Shown: positions 24,625 to 34,037, counted from the first letter of the stretch. The stretch is 38,310 nucleotides of DNA from Rhizobium sp. Q54 (GCA_945871425.1 CAMBVS010000037.1:1-38310); one strand, 5' to 3'. Made by a program: numbers and translations. The notes: a model not told the origin generated them from the sequence alone.

Positions 24625-25638
24625 TCAGGGCCGCAGCAGGAAGCCGTCCTTCAGCGGGTCGCCAGGCTCGGCGAGGAAGCGGGCCGAACCGGTGTAGTGG
24701 GCTTCGCCTGCCACCTCGACGGTGACGGCGGCACGTTTACCGAGTCGCGTCTCGCGGACGACCCTTCCCTCGAAGCGGGCGCCGGTCAGGCTTTCGAACA
24801 CATGCCGCTCTCCGGGCTTCGCCTGTCCTCGCGCGTGCGCCAGCGCCAGGCGGGCGGTGACACCGGAGCCGGTCGGGCTGCGGTCGACCTCGCGCTCGGC
24901 GAAGACGCAGACGTTCACCGACGGCCGGTCGCGCCCGTCGCCGCCATCGGTCAGGATGGTACCGTAGAGGAAGGCGAGGTCGGCGTCGTCCGGATGCTCG
25001 AGCAGAACGGCGCCCTTTGCTGCCTCGGTCACCACGGTCGCGGCGTCCACCAGGTCGCGGAGCGGCGAGCCGGCCATGTCGAGGCCGAGGCGGGACGCCG
25101 GCAGAATCGCGTAGAAGGCGCCGCCATAGCCGATGTCGAGCGTGACTTGGCCGAAACCCGGCACCTCGATCGTCCGATCGAGCGCGGCGGTGAAGGCCGG
25201 CACGCTCTCGAAGCGGACGCGACCGGCGCGCCCGTCCTTGACCTCGACCGCGACCGCGACCGGCCCGCAGGGGCATTGCAGGACGAAGCGCGTCTCCGGC
25301 TCGACCGCGGCGACCCGGCCGCTCTCCACCGCCCAGCGCCCAAGCGCGATGGTGGCGTGGCCGCACATGGTCGAATAGCCCTCGTTGTGCAGGAAGAGGA
25401 CGGCGAAGGCCGCCTCCGGGTGATCGGCCGCGACCGGCAGCGCACCATACATGTCGAAATGTCCGCGCGGCTCGTGCATCAGCCGGCGGCGGAGATGGTC
25501 CAGGCGGTCGCGCGCATCGCGGCGCTTATCGAGCAACGTCGCGCCGCGCAGCTCGGGATAGCCCGAGACGATGATACGGACGGGCTCGCCGCCCGTATGC
25601 ATCTCCACCGTCTCGATCGGCTCGATTCCCGGGATCAT
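24625..25638 (-). CDS. Predicted trans-3-hydroxy-L-proline dehydratase (proline racemase family)
   Basis: A 337-residue member of the proline racemase superfamily. Proline racemases and 4-hydroxyproline epimerases use two catalytic cysteines. Here the first is present, Cys92 in MCGHAT, but the second position is Thr256 (DRSPTGSG in place of DRSPCGTG). Cys/Thr is the signature of trans-3-hydroxy-L-proline dehydratase, which makes pyrroline-2-carboxylate on the way to proline. Start ATG at 25638 overlaps the stop of the amino-acid permease gene (ATGA), so it is coupled to the transporter. Open frame upstream of this start lies under the permease gene. The reaction call rests on the Cys/Thr pair and on context; 3-hydroxyproline uptake is inference. 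Confidence 0.85.
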   Translation of the reverse strand: MIPGIEPIETVEMHTGGEPVRIIVSGYPELRGATLLDKRRDARDRLDHLRRRLMHEPRGHFDMYGALPVAADHPEAAFAVLFLHNEGYSTMCGHATIALGRWAVESGRVAAVEPETRFVLQCPCGPVAVAVEVKDGRAGRVRFESVPAFTAALDRTIEVPGFGQVTLDIGYGGAFYAILPASRLGLDMAGSPLRDLVDAATVVTEAAKGAVLLEHPDDADLAFLYGTILTDGGDGRDRPSVNVCVFAEREVDRSPTGSGVTARLALAHARGQAKPGERHVFESLTGARFEGRVVRETRLGKRAAVTVEVAGEAHYTGSARFLAEPGDPLKDGFLLRP

Positions 25639-26681
25639 CGTTGGCCGACGTTGAGGGTCCGCTCGAGGCGCAGGCTGTAGCGCGAGAGCGAGAAGCAGAT
25701 CAGCCAGAAGACCACGCCGGCGAAGGTATAGGCCTCGGCGGTCAGTCCCACCCACTTTGGATCGGCCAGCGCCGCATGGACGATGCCGAGCAGGTCGAAC
25801 AGGCTGACGATCAGCACCAGGGTGGTGTTCTTGAACAGCGCGATGAACTCGTTGACCAGGCCGGGGATGACCATGCGCAGCGCCTGCGGCAGCACGATCA
25901 TGCCGGTCGATTGCCAATAGCCGAGGCCGAGCGCTGCGGCGGCCTCGTATTGCCCCTTCGGCACCGCCTGCAGGCCGCCGCGGATCACCTCCGCCATGTA
26001 GGCCGAGACCACCAGCGCCAGCCCGACCAGCGCCCGCACCAGCTTGTCCACGCTGACGCCGGCCGGGAGGATCAGCGGCAGCAGCACCGAGGCGAGGAAG
26101 ATCACGGTGATGATCGGGACGCCGCGCCAGAACTCGATGAAGGTGATGGAGACGACGCGGATGGTCGGCAGGCTCGCCTGGCGGCCGAGCGCCAGCGCGA
26201 TCGCCAGCGGCACGGCGACGAGGCCGCCGAAGACCGCCATGAAGGTGGTCAGCATCAGCCCGCCCCAGAGCCGTGTCTCGACCACGGGAAGGTCGAGAAC
26301 GCCACCGACCAGGAGGACGAGGCAGATCGGCGGATAGAGGAGGAAGGTGCCGAGCGCCCACCAGCCCTTGGCCGCCATGCCGGGCCACATCAGCGGTGCC
26401 ACCGCGGCGGCAAGGAGGAGAGCTGCGGCATCGACCCGCCAGCGCAGCTCCTCGGGATAGAATCCGTAGATAAACTGGCCGAAGCGGGCGCGGACGAAGA
26501 CCCAGCAGGCGCCGTCGGCCCGGCAGGCGTCGCGCCCCTCGCCCACCCAGGTCGCGTCGATCAGGCTCCACTCGACGATCGGCGGGACGATCCGCCAGAG
26601 CGCCCAGAAGCAGATCAGCGTCACCACCGCATCGAGCGGCGTCGCGAACAGATTCTTCCGGATCCACGCGAGCCAGGTCAT
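25635..26681 (-). CDS. aapM: General L-amino acid ABC transporter permease AapM-like
   Basis: A 348-residue HisM/GlnP-type permease of the polar amino-acid family. An N-terminal extension with membrane segments (LDAVVTLICFWALWRIVPPIVEWSL) precedes the core with MTTFMAVFGGLVAVPLAIALALGRQ, the Trp-rich TFIEFWRGVPIITVIFLASVLLPLI and the EAA loop (EVIRGGLQAVPKGQYEAAAALGLG...LPQALRMVIPGLVNE). The length and the extended N-terminus fit AapM rather than a simple HisM. Both ends overlap neighbours by four bases: the AapQ stop and the dehydratase start. Confidence 0.92.
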   Translation of the reverse strand: MTWLAWIRKNLFATPLDAVVTLICFWALWRIVPPIVEWSLIDATWVGEGRDACRADGACWVFVRARFGQFIYGFYPEELRWRVDAAALLLAAAVAPLMWPGMAAKGWWALGTFLLYPPICLVLLVGGVLDLPVVETRLWGGLMLTTFMAVFGGLVAVPLAIALALGRQASLPTIRVVSITFIEFWRGVPIITVIFLASVLLPLILPAGVSVDKLVRALVGLALVVSAYMAEVIRGGLQAVPKGQYEAAAALGLGYWQSTGMIVLPQALRMVIPGLVNEFIALFKNTTLVLIVSLFDLLGIVHAALADPKWVGLTAEAYTFAGVVFWLICFSLSRYSLRLERTLNVGQR

Positions 26682-27874
26682 CGGGTGGGCAGCGCCACGG
26701 CGCGGTTGTACCAGTTCATCAGCACGGAGACGGTGAGGCTGATGACCAGGTAGATCGCCAGCGTGATCGCGATGATCTCGACCGCCTGTCCCGTCTGGTT
26801 GAGCGCCGAGCCGACGAAGACCGAGACGATGTCGGGATAGGCGATGGCGGCGGCGAAAGAGGAGTTCTTCACCACGTTGACGTACTGGTTGGTCAACGGC
26901 GGCACGATCACCCGCATCGCCTGCGGCAGCACCACCAGGCGGAGCGTCTGACCCTCGCTGAGGCCGAGCGCGCGGGCGGCCTGACGCTGCCCGTCGGCGA
27001 CCGCGAGGATGCCGCCGCGGACGATCTCGGCGATGAAGCCGGCGGTGTATGTCACCAGCGCCAGCAGGAGGCCGACGAATTCCGGGATCAGCACGACGCC
27101 GCCGGAGACGTTGAAGCCGCGAGGCTGAGGGATGTCCCAGGCGACCGCCGACCCGGCGCCGAGCGCGGCCAGGATCGGCAAGCCGACGATGAGTCCGGCG
27201 CCCGCCTCAAGGATCGGGAACGGCTGGCCGGTCTCGGCCTGGCGCCGGAGCGCCCAGCGGCGGACGAGGAGGAAGACGGCGACCCCGACCGCCAGCGCCG
27301 CCGGCACGGCGAGAAACGCGAGGCCGCTCGTCGGGCTCGGGAAGGTGAGGCCGCGGTTGTTGAGGAAGACAAGGTCGAAGAGGCGGAAGCCCTCGCGTGG
27401 TGGCGGCAGCGCGCGGATGATGCCGAAGTACCAGAAGAAGACGAACAGCAGCAGCGGGATGTTGCGGACGAACTCGACATAGGCGTAGGCCAGCCGCGAG
27501 AGCAGCCAGTTGCGCGAGAGCCGCGCGATGCCGACGAGGAATCCGACGAGGCTGGCCAGCACGATGCCCAGCACCGAAACCAGCAGCGTGTTCAGCACGC
27601 CGACCAGCAGCATCCGCGCGTAGGTGGAGGCGGCGCCATAGTCGATCAGCTTCATCGGCAGATCGATGCCGGCGTTCGTCCAGAGGAAGCCGAAGCCGGA
27701 CGCGATGCCGCCGCGCACCATGTTCTCGCGCGCATTGGCGACGAAGTAGCCGACCACCGCCAGGAGGGCGACGATCACCAGGATCTGGCTGGCGGTGTCG
27801 CGAACCCGCTTGTCGTTGATGAAGGAGGCGACCGGCGGCGGGCGAAGGCCCGCCGCCGGATAGACCTGGCTCAT
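26678..27874 (-). CDS. aapQ: General L-amino acid ABC transporter permease AapQ-like
   Basis: A 398-residue permease, the partner of AapM. It has an early membrane helix (ILVIVALLAVVGYFVANA), TLLVSVLGIVLASLVGFLVGIARLS, YVEFVRNIPLLLFVFFWYFGII and, after an insertion of about 100 residues that is typical for AapQ, the EAA loop (EIVRGGILAVADGQRQAARALGLS...LPQAMRVIVPPLTNQYVNVVKNSS). It starts within the stop codon of the binding protein gene (ATGA) and ends within the start codon of AapM. Confidence 0.92.
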   Translation of the reverse strand: MSQVYPAAGLRPPPVASFINDKRVRDTASQILVIVALLAVVGYFVANARENMVRGGIASGFGFLWTNAGIDLPMKLIDYGAASTYARMLLVGVLNTLLVSVLGIVLASLVGFLVGIARLSRNWLLSRLAYAYVEFVRNIPLLLFVFFWYFGIIRALPPPREGFRLFDLVFLNNRGLTFPSPTSGLAFLAVPAALAVGVAVFLLVRRWALRRQAETGQPFPILEAGAGLIVGLPILAALGAGSAVAWDIPQPRGFNVSGGVVLIPEFVGLLLALVTYTAGFIAEIVRGGILAVADGQRQAARALGLSEGQTLRLVVLPQAMRVIVPPLTNQYVNVVKNSSFAAAIAYPDIVSVFVGSALNQTGQAVEIIAITLAIYLVISLTVSVLMNWYNRAVALPTR

Positions 27875-28887
27875 TGGAACGGCGAGGTGAAAAGGATGCC
27901 GCCCTTGGTCCAGAGCTGGTTCATGCCGCGCTCGAGCTTGAGGTTGGAGCCCATGCCGACGGTCCGTTCATAGGACTCGCCGTAGTTCCCGACCTGCTTG
28001 ATCGCGTTGTAGAGCCAGTCCTTGCCGACGCCGACCATCGGGCCGAAGTCGCCTTCGACGCCGAGGATGCGGCGGACTTCGGCGCTTTGCGACTTGGCCT
28101 TCATCTCATCGATGTTCTTGGAGGTGATGCCGAGATGCTCGGCGGCGATCATGCCGTTCAGTACCCAGCGGACGAGATCGGCCCATTGAGCGTCGCCATG
28201 GCGCACCACCGGCCCCTGCGGATCGTTGGAGACGGTTTCGGTCAGGATGACGTGGTCGGCCGGAACCTTCAGCTTCTGGCGCTGGCCGGCGAGCGCGCCG
28301 ATGCCGGCGGTGTAGGCGTCGCAGCGCTCGGAGTCATACGAGGCGATGGCGTCGTCGTTCTTGGCGAAGGTGACGATGGTGACCTTCATGTTGCGCTCGC
28401 GGAAATAGTCGCCGGCGTTCTTCTCCTCGGTCGAGCCGGCGGCGACGCAGACGGTGGCGCCGTCGAGGTCCTTGACCAGCTTCACGTTCGCCTTCTTGCG
28501 GACGACGAAGGTCTGGCCCTCGTAGAAGTTGATGCCGACGAAGTCGATGCCGAGCGAGGCGTCGCGCGAGAAGGTGATGGTCGAGTTGCGCGACAGCATG
28601 TCGACCTGGCCCGAGGTCAGCACCGCCCAGCGCTGCTGCACCGAGGTCGGGGTGTACTTGACCTTGGTGGCATCGCCGAAGATGGCTGCGGCGACGGCCC
28701 GGCAGAGATCGACGTCGATGCCCGTCCACACGCCCTTGTCGTCGGCGTAGGAGAAGCCCGGCAGCCCGAGATGGACGCCGCATTCCAGGTTGCCGCGCTT
28801 CTTGACGTCGTCGAGCGTGCCGGCAACGGCGACGGTGCCCGCCAGCATCAAACCGGCCGCCAACGCGGCCAATAGGTTACGTCTCAT
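27871..28887 (-). CDS. aapJ: General L-amino acid ABC transporter substrate-binding protein AapJ-like
   Basis: About 338 residues, a periplasmic solute-binding protein of family 3. Signal peptide MRRNLLAALAAGLMLAGTVAVA is followed by GTLDDVKKRGNLECGVHLGLPGFSYADDKGVWTG, with VDLCRAVAAAIFGD, SRNSTITFSRDA and AAGSTEEKNAGDYF, all as in AapJ. ATG 28887 is chosen rather than ATG 28893 because GGGAG (28898-28894) touches the latter but sits six bases from the former. It is the first gene of aapJ-aapQ-aapM-dehydratase. The 150-base region to the divergent hyuA must hold both promoters. Confidence 0.94.
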   Translation of the reverse strand: MRRNLLAALAAGLMLAGTVAVAGTLDDVKKRGNLECGVHLGLPGFSYADDKGVWTGIDVDLCRAVAAAIFGDATKVKYTPTSVQQRWAVLTSGQVDMLSRNSTITFSRDASLGIDFVGINFYEGQTFVVRKKANVKLVKDLDGATVCVAAGSTEEKNAGDYFRERNMKVTIVTFAKNDDAIASYDSERCDAYTAGIGALAGQRQKLKVPADHVILTETVSNDPQGPVVRHGDAQWADLVRWVLNGMIAAEHLGITSKNIDEMKAKSQSAEVRRILGVEGDFGPMVGVGKDWLYNAIKQVGNYGESYERTVGMGSNLKLERGMNQLWTKGGILFTSPFQ

Positions 28888-29040
28888 GATCATCTCCCGA
28901 AAAGGTCCGAAATGGCGGCGGAGAGGGCCACGGCAACCTTCGGAAGTCAATATCGCGGGCGACTCGACAGCCCGCCCTTGACGCCCCCGCCGGATCGGGT
29001 TTGATCGCACCTCCCGCCCGCGTCCGGAGCCCCTTTTCCC
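28888..29040. promoter_or_regulatory. Divergent promoter region of aapJ and hyuA
   Basis: Towards hyuA, TTGACG (28978-28983) is followed after 17 bases by TTGATC (29001-29006), a weak sigma-70-like pair. Towards aapJ, TTGACT (28950-28945) is present but lacks a recognisable -10 at the right distance. The aapJ ribosome-binding site GGGAG is at 28894-28898. No inverted repeat strong enough to call an operator was found. Confidence 0.3.
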
Positions 29041-31113
29041 GTGACCCAGACCCGCTTGGCCGTCGATATCGGCGGTACTTTCACCGACGTCGTGCTGGAG
29101 GCCGGCGACCGCCGCCTGACCAAGAAGGTGCTGACCACTTCGCGCGCGCCCGAGGAGGGTGTGATGGAGGGAACCCTGGCGCTGCTGGCCGAGGCCGGGG
29201 TCGCGCTTGGCGCCGTCGACGTGCTGGTCCACGGCACCACGCTCGCCACCAACGCCATCATCGAGCGGAAGGGCGCTCGGACGGCGCTGATCGCGACCCA
29301 CGGCTTCCGCGACGTCCTCGATATCGCCTATGAGAGCCGCTACGACCAGTACGACATCTTCATCGAGAAGCCGGTGTCCTTGGTCCCGCGCGCCCGGCGC
29401 TTCACCGTGCCGGAGCGGGTCGATGTCGGCGGCCGCGTGCTGCTCGCCCTCGACGAGGCGGCGGCTGCGACCCTCCCGGCGCAGCTTCAGGCTGAACGCA
29501 TCGAGAGCGTCGCCGTCTCGCTTCTGCACTCCTATGCCAATCCGGCACATGAGCTGCGGGTGCGTGAGATCCTGCTCACGGCCCTGCCCGATCTCGCCGT
29601 CACCCTCTCCTCCGAGGTCTGCCCGGAGGTCCGCGAATACGAGCGCACCTCGACCGCCGTCGCCAACGCCTATGTGCAGCCGCTGATGGCCGGATATCTC
29701 GGTCGCCTTGATCGAGCTCTCCAGGCCGCCGGCTTCCGCGGCACGGTCTACCTGATGACCTCCGGCGGCGGCCTGACGGCGCTGGAGGCGGCGGCGCGCT
29801 TCCCGATCCGCCTGGTCGAGTCCGGCCCCGCCGGCGGTGCCATCCTCGCCACCCACGTCGCCGCGCTGGCCGGCGAACGCCGGGTGCTCTCCTTCGACAT
29901 GGGAGGCACCACCGCCAAGATCTGCCTGATCGAGGACCTCAAGCCCGAGACCAGCCGCGCCTTCGAGGTCGACCGCGCCGCCCGCTTCCTCAAGGGCAGC
30001 GGGCTGCCCTTGCGAATCCCGGTCATCGAGATGGTCGAGATCGGCGCCGGCGGCGGCTCGATCGCCAAGGTCGATGGCCTGAAGCGCATCGTTGTCGGAC
30101 CGGAGAGCGCCGGCTCCGAGCCCGGCCCCGCCTGCTATGGCCGCGGCGGCGACGAGCCGACCGTGACCGACGCCGACGTGGCGCTGGGCCGTATCGATCC
30201 CGAGCGCTTCGCCGGCGGCAAGATGCGCCTCGATGCGGCCAAGGCCGCCGCCGCCCTCGCCCGCCACGTCGGCGGGCCGCTGGGCCTGAGCGCCACCGTC
30301 GCCGGCTTCGGCGTCGTCGAGATCGTCGACGAGAACATGGCGAACGCCGCCCGCGTGCATGCGGTCGAGCGGGGCCGCGCCGTCGCCGACGCGACCCTCA
30401 TCGCCTTCGGCGGTGCTGCCCCGCTGCACGCCTCCCGCCTCGCCGAGAAGCTGGGTATCCGCAAGGTCATCATCCCGCCCAATGCCGGCGTCGGCTCGGC
30501 CGTGGGATTCCTCCGGGCGCCGGTCGCCTACGAGGTCGTCCGCAGCCGCTACATGCGCCTTGAGGGTTTCGATGCCGCCGGCGCCAACGCGCTGTTCGAG
30601 GCACTGGCCGCCGAGGCGCGTCAGGTGGTCGAGTCCGGCGCTCGCGGCCGCTCGCTGGAAGAACGGCGCACCGCCTACATGCGCTATGTCGGCCAGGGCC
30701 ATGAGATCGTCGTGCCGGTGCCATCACGCGCGCTGATCGCCGATGATACGGCGGGGCTTCGGGCCGCCTTCGAGAGGGAATACGAGGCGCTGTTCCAGCG
30801 GGTGATCCCGGACGGCGCCATCGAGGTGCTGAGCTGGACCCTGACGCTCTCGACGCCGCACGACCTGCCCGCTGCGCTCGCCCCCGTCGCCCGCAGCGGC
30901 GGCGCCAGGGCGATCGACCGGCGCTCGGTATTCGACGCAGAAGCCGAAGCCTTTGCCGAAGTGCCGGTCTACGGTCGCGCCGACCTCGCCCCTGGGCAGA
31001 CGGTCGCCGGGCCGGCGCTGATCGTCGAGGACGAGACCACGACCTTCCTTTCCGCTAGATTCGATGCCCATATCGATGCCGCCGGCTCGATCGTCCTGGA
31101 GCGCCGCTCATGA
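29041..31113 (+). CDS. hyuA: Hydantoinase/oxoprolinase subunit A (HyuA family)
   Basis: A 690-residue protein with the N-terminal hydantoinase/oxoprolinase nucleotide-binding domain (LAVDIGGTFTDVVLEAGDRRLTKKVLTT, VLVHGTTLATNAIIERKGART) and the central HyuA domain (VYLMTSGGGLTALEAAARFPIRLVESGPAGGAI, SFDMGGTTAKICLIED, GAGGGSIAKVD, GPACYGRGG). The pair HyuA-HyuB performs ATP-dependent opening of cyclic amides such as 5-oxoproline, N-methylhydantoin or related rings; acetone carboxylase is a distant relative. The exact substrate is open. GTG start at 29041 is chosen because the ATP-binding strand follows at once. The stop overlaps the hyuB start (ATGA). Confidence 0.92.
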   Translation: MTQTRLAVDIGGTFTDVVLEAGDRRLTKKVLTTSRAPEEGVMEGTLALLAEAGVALGAVDVLVHGTTLATNAIIERKGARTALIATHGFRDVLDIAYESRYDQYDIFIEKPVSLVPRARRFTVPERVDVGGRVLLALDEAAAATLPAQLQAERIESVAVSLLHSYANPAHELRVREILLTALPDLAVTLSSEVCPEVREYERTSTAVANAYVQPLMAGYLGRLDRALQAAGFRGTVYLMTSGGGLTALEAAARFPIRLVESGPAGGAILATHVAALAGERRVLSFDMGGTTAKICLIEDLKPETSRAFEVDRAARFLKGSGLPLRIPVIEMVEIGAGGGSIAKVDGLKRIVVGPESAGSEPGPACYGRGGDEPTVTDADVALGRIDPERFAGGKMRLDAAKAAAALARHVGGPLGLSATVAGFGVVEIVDENMANAARVHAVERGRAVADATLIAFGGAAPLHASRLAEKLGIRKVIIPPNAGVGSAVGFLRAPVAYEVVRSRYMRLEGFDAAGANALFEALAAEARQVVESGARGRSLEERRTAYMRYVGQGHEIVVPVPSRALIADDTAGLRAAFEREYEALFQRVIPDGAIEVLSWTLTLSTPHDLPAALAPVARSGGARAIDRRSVFDAEAEAFAEVPVYGRADLAPGQTVAGPALIVEDETTTFLSARFDAHIDAAGSIVLERRS

Positions 31114-32735
31114 CCGGTCAGATCGCCCAGATCCGCTATCAGATCATGTGGAACCGCCTGATCGCGGTGGTCGAGGAGCAGGCGCAGGCGCTGATCCGCA
31201 CCGCCTTCTCGCCGATCGTGCGCGAATGCGGCGACCTCTCGGCCGGCATCTTCGACCTGAAGGGCCGCATGCTGGCCCAGGCGGTCACCGGCACGCCGGG
31301 CCACGTCAACTCCATGGCGCTTTCGGTCTCGCACTTCATTGAGAAGTTCCCGCTGGCCTCCATGCAGCCCGGCGACATCTACATCACCAACGACCCGTGG
31401 ATGGGCACCGGCCACCTCAACGACTTCGTCCTGACCACGCCGGCCTTCCACCGTGGCAAGCTGATCGCACTGTTCTCCTGCACCAGCCACCTGATGGACA
31501 TCGGCGGCATCGGCTTCGGGCCGGACGGCACCGACGTGTTCATGGAAGGGCTCTACATCCCCCACCTCAAGCTCGCCGAGGGTGGCCGGATGAACGAGAC
31601 GCTGATGGCGATGATCCGCGCCAACACACGGCTTCCCGTCGACACCGAGGGCGACGTCTATTCGCTGGCGGCCTGCAACGACGTCGGCGCCAAGCGCCTC
31701 GCCGAGATGATGGACGAGTTCGGGCTCGACTCCCTCGACGATCTCGCCGAGCACGTGATCGCCAACTCCCGCGCCGCGGTCGAAGCCGAGATCGCCAGGC
31801 TGCCCAAGGGCACCTATCGCAACACCATGCGCATCGACGGGTATGACGAGCCGATCGACCTGACCGCCGCGATCACCGTGGGCGAGAAGACCATCCATGT
31901 CGACTTCACCGGCACCACCGGCGTGCAGAAGCGCGGCATCAACGTGCCGATGGCCTATACCGAGGCCTATACCTGCTTCGGCCTCGGCTGCGTGGTGGCC
32001 GCCCGCATCCCCAACAACGCCGGATCTCTGGCGCCGCTCACCGTCTCGGCCCCGCCGGGCTCGATCCTGAACGCACCCTATCCGCGCGCGGTCGCCTCCC
32101 GCCACGTCATCGGCCAGATGCTGCCCGACGTGGTCTTCGGCTGCCTCCGCCAGGCGGTGCCGGAGCGCGTGCCGGCCGAGGGCACGTCCTGCATCTGGAT
32201 GATGAGCCTGCGTGGACCGACGGCGACGGATGCCGCCGACAAGCGGGGATTCGCCGTCACCATCACCTCGAACGGCGGCACCGGCGCCCGGCCGATGAAG
32301 GACGGGCTCGACGCCACCGCCTATCCGTCAGGGGTCAAGGGGACGCCGGTCGAGATCGCCGAGTCGATCGCGCCGGTGGTGTTCTGGCGGAAGGAGCTTC
32401 GCCCCGACTCCGGCGGCGCCGGCCGTACCCGCGGCGGCATGGGCCAGGTGATCGAGGTCGAGTCCTCGAAAGGCCTGCCCTTCGAGCTGCTCGCCGCCTT
32501 CGACCGCATCGACCACCCGGCCCGCGGCCGCGACGGCGGCGAGAACGGTGCCTCGGGCGTGCTTCAGCTCAAGTCCGGCCAGAAGCTGAAGGGCAAGGGA
32601 TTCCAGACCATCCCCGCCGGCGAGCGCCTGGTGCTGATGACCCCCGGCGGCGGCGGCGTCGGCGCTCCGTCAGAGCGGGCGGGCGAAGCCAGCGCGCGCG
32701 ATCTCCGGGATGGGCTGGTGACGGCGGCGGACTAG
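31110..32735 (+). CDS. hyuB: Hydantoinase/oxoprolinase subunit B (HyuB family)
   Basis: A 541-residue HyuB protein, the partner of HyuA. Family traits: IMWNRLIAVVEEQAQALIRTAFSPIVRECGDLSAGIFD near the start, PGDIYITNDPWMGTGHLNDF, FTGTTGVQKRGINVPMAYT, and the C-terminal GGAGRTRGGMGQVIEVES and LMTPGGGGVGAPSER. It starts in the hyuA stop codon, so the two subunits are made together. The pair stands divergent from the amino-acid transporter and may act on a compound it imports, but this is inference. Confidence 0.93.
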   Translation: MTGQIAQIRYQIMWNRLIAVVEEQAQALIRTAFSPIVRECGDLSAGIFDLKGRMLAQAVTGTPGHVNSMALSVSHFIEKFPLASMQPGDIYITNDPWMGTGHLNDFVLTTPAFHRGKLIALFSCTSHLMDIGGIGFGPDGTDVFMEGLYIPHLKLAEGGRMNETLMAMIRANTRLPVDTEGDVYSLAACNDVGAKRLAEMMDEFGLDSLDDLAEHVIANSRAAVEAEIARLPKGTYRNTMRIDGYDEPIDLTAAITVGEKTIHVDFTGTTGVQKRGINVPMAYTEAYTCFGLGCVVAARIPNNAGSLAPLTVSAPPGSILNAPYPRAVASRHVIGQMLPDVVFGCLRQAVPERVPAEGTSCIWMMSLRGPTATDAADKRGFAVTITSNGGTGARPMKDGLDATAYPSGVKGTPVEIAESIAPVVFWRKELRPDSGGAGRTRGGMGQVIEVESSKGLPFELLAAFDRIDHPARGRDGGENGASGVLQLKSGQKLKGKGFQTIPAGERLVLMTPGGGGVGAPSERAGEASARDLRDGLVTAAD

Positions 32736-32747
32736 GAACGAGGCACG

Positions 32748-32802
32748 CCCCCTCATCCCAAACCGTTCCCCCGGTGGGAGAAGGGCTTACGAGGGAGAGG
32801 GG
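32748..32802. repeat. REP-like double hairpin between convergent hyuB and leuB
   Basis: CCCCTC-A-TCCC (32749-32759) pairs with GGGAGAGGGG (32793-32802), ten pairs with one bulged A. Inside lies a second hairpin, TTCCCCC (32766-32772) with GGGAGAA (32776-32782), six of seven pairs. The CCCTC.../TTCTCCC.../GGGAGAAGGG.../GAGGGAGAGGGG pattern resembles intergenic repeats seen many times in proteobacterial genomes. Only one copy is in the window. It fills the gap between two convergent genes and could act as a two-way terminator. Confidence 0.6.
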
Positions 32803-32804
32803 TC

Positions 32805-33920
32805 TTACGCCCCGAGCTTGTCCAGCGTCCTCAGCACCGCGTCGCCCATGGTCGTTGTGCCGACCTTGGCCGAGCCCGGTGCCATGATGTCGGGAGTGCG
32901 CATGCCGGACGCCAGCACCTCCTTGACCGCGTTCTCGATCAGATCGGCGTCGTCGCCGAGATCGAAGGAGTAGCGCAGAAGCATCGCGAACGACAGCATC
33001 TGCGCCAGCGGATTGGCGATGCCCTTGCCGGCGATGTCGGGGGCCGAGCCGTGGATCGGCTCGTAGAGCGCGTGGCGCTTGCCGGTGGTCTTGTTCCTGG
33101 CGCCGAGCGAGGCCGACGGCAGCATGCCGAGCGAGCCGGTCAGCATCGCCGCGCAGTCGGAGAGAATGTCGCCGAACAGATTGTCGGTGACGATCACGTC
33201 GAACTGCCTCGGATTGCGGACCAGCTGCATGGCGCAGTTGTCGGCGTACATGTGCTCGAGCTGGACGTCCGCGAACTCGGCTTTGTGGATGCGGTTGGCG
33301 ACCTCCCGCCAGAGCACGCCTGTGTGCATCACATTGGCCTTCTCGACCGAGTGCACCTTGTTGCGGCGCTTCTTCGCCAGCTCGAAGCCGAGGCGCACGA
33401 TGCGCTCGATCTCGGGCGTCGTGTAGACCTGGGTATCGACGGCCTTCTTGCTGCCGTCGGCGCGGGTCTCGACGCCGCGGGGCTCGCCGAAATAGACGCC
33501 GCCCGTACCTTCACGCAGCACCAGGAGGTCGGTGCCCTTCACCACGTCGGACTTCAGCGTCGAGGCATCGACCAGCGCATCGAATACCGTCGCCGGGCGC
33601 AGATTGGCGAAGAGATCCATCTCCTTGCGCAAGCGCAGGATGCCGCGCTCCGGCTTCTTGTCGAAGGGATTGGCATCCCATTTCGGCCCGCCGACCGAGC
33701 CGAACAGCACGGCGTCGGCCGCCAGCGCGTCCGCCATGGTCTCGTCCGAGATCGGCGTCCCGTGCTTGTCGAGCGAGGCGCCGCCGACCAGCCCTTCCTT
33801 CAGGTCGAAGCGGACGGCGCGGCGCTTGTCGAACCAGTCGACCACGCGAAGCACCTGGGCCATCACCTCGGGCCCGATGCCGTCGCCGGGAAGCACGAGA
33901 AGCTGCTTGTTCGCCGCCAT
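32805..33920 (-). CDS. leuB: 3-isopropylmalate dehydrogenase
   Basis: A 371-residue isopropylmalate dehydrogenase, the NAD-dependent oxidative decarboxylation step of leucine biosynthesis. [17 protein letters not shown] opens it; [29 protein letters not shown], the catalytic Lys/Asp region ([39 protein letters not shown]) and [22 protein letters not shown] are all standard for LeuB and unlike isocitrate dehydrogenase. ATG 33920 is chosen over TTG 33929 because of GAGAG/GAGG just upstream. It is separated from leuD by the transglycosylase/metallopeptidase cassette. Confidence 0.96.
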   Translation of the reverse strand: MAANKQLLVLPGDGIGPEVMAQVLRVVDWFDKRRAVRFDLKEGLVGGASLDKHGTPISDETMADALAADAVLFGSVGGPKWDANPFDKKPERGILRLRKEMDLFANLRPATVFDALVDASTLKSDVVKGTDLLVLREGTGGVYFGEPRGVETRADGSKKAVDTQVYTTPEIERIVRLGFELAKKRRNKVHSVEKANVMHTGVLWREVANRIHKAEFADVQLEHMYADNCAMQLVRNPRQFDVIVTDNLFGDILSDCAAMLTGSLGMLPSASLGARNKTTGKRHALYEPIHGSAPDIAGKGIANPLAQMLSFAMLLRYSFDLGDDADLIENAVKEVLASGMRTPDIMAPGSAKVGTTTMGDAVLRTLDKLGA

Positions 33921-34037
33921 CACTCTCAACCTCGTTCGGGGGAATGGGGTCTTTACCGAGGATGCCCAGGATGCGCAAGAGCCGACGCCCTCTGGGCGCC
34001 TGCACCGCGAACATCAGCTAGGCGAGTTGGACCTGCG

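Noticed and set aside
33986..33998. CGCCC-TCT-GGGCG hairpin between the transglycosylase gene and leuB as terminator
   Set aside because: Short stem, tight loop and no T-run on either strand; too common in DNA of this composition.
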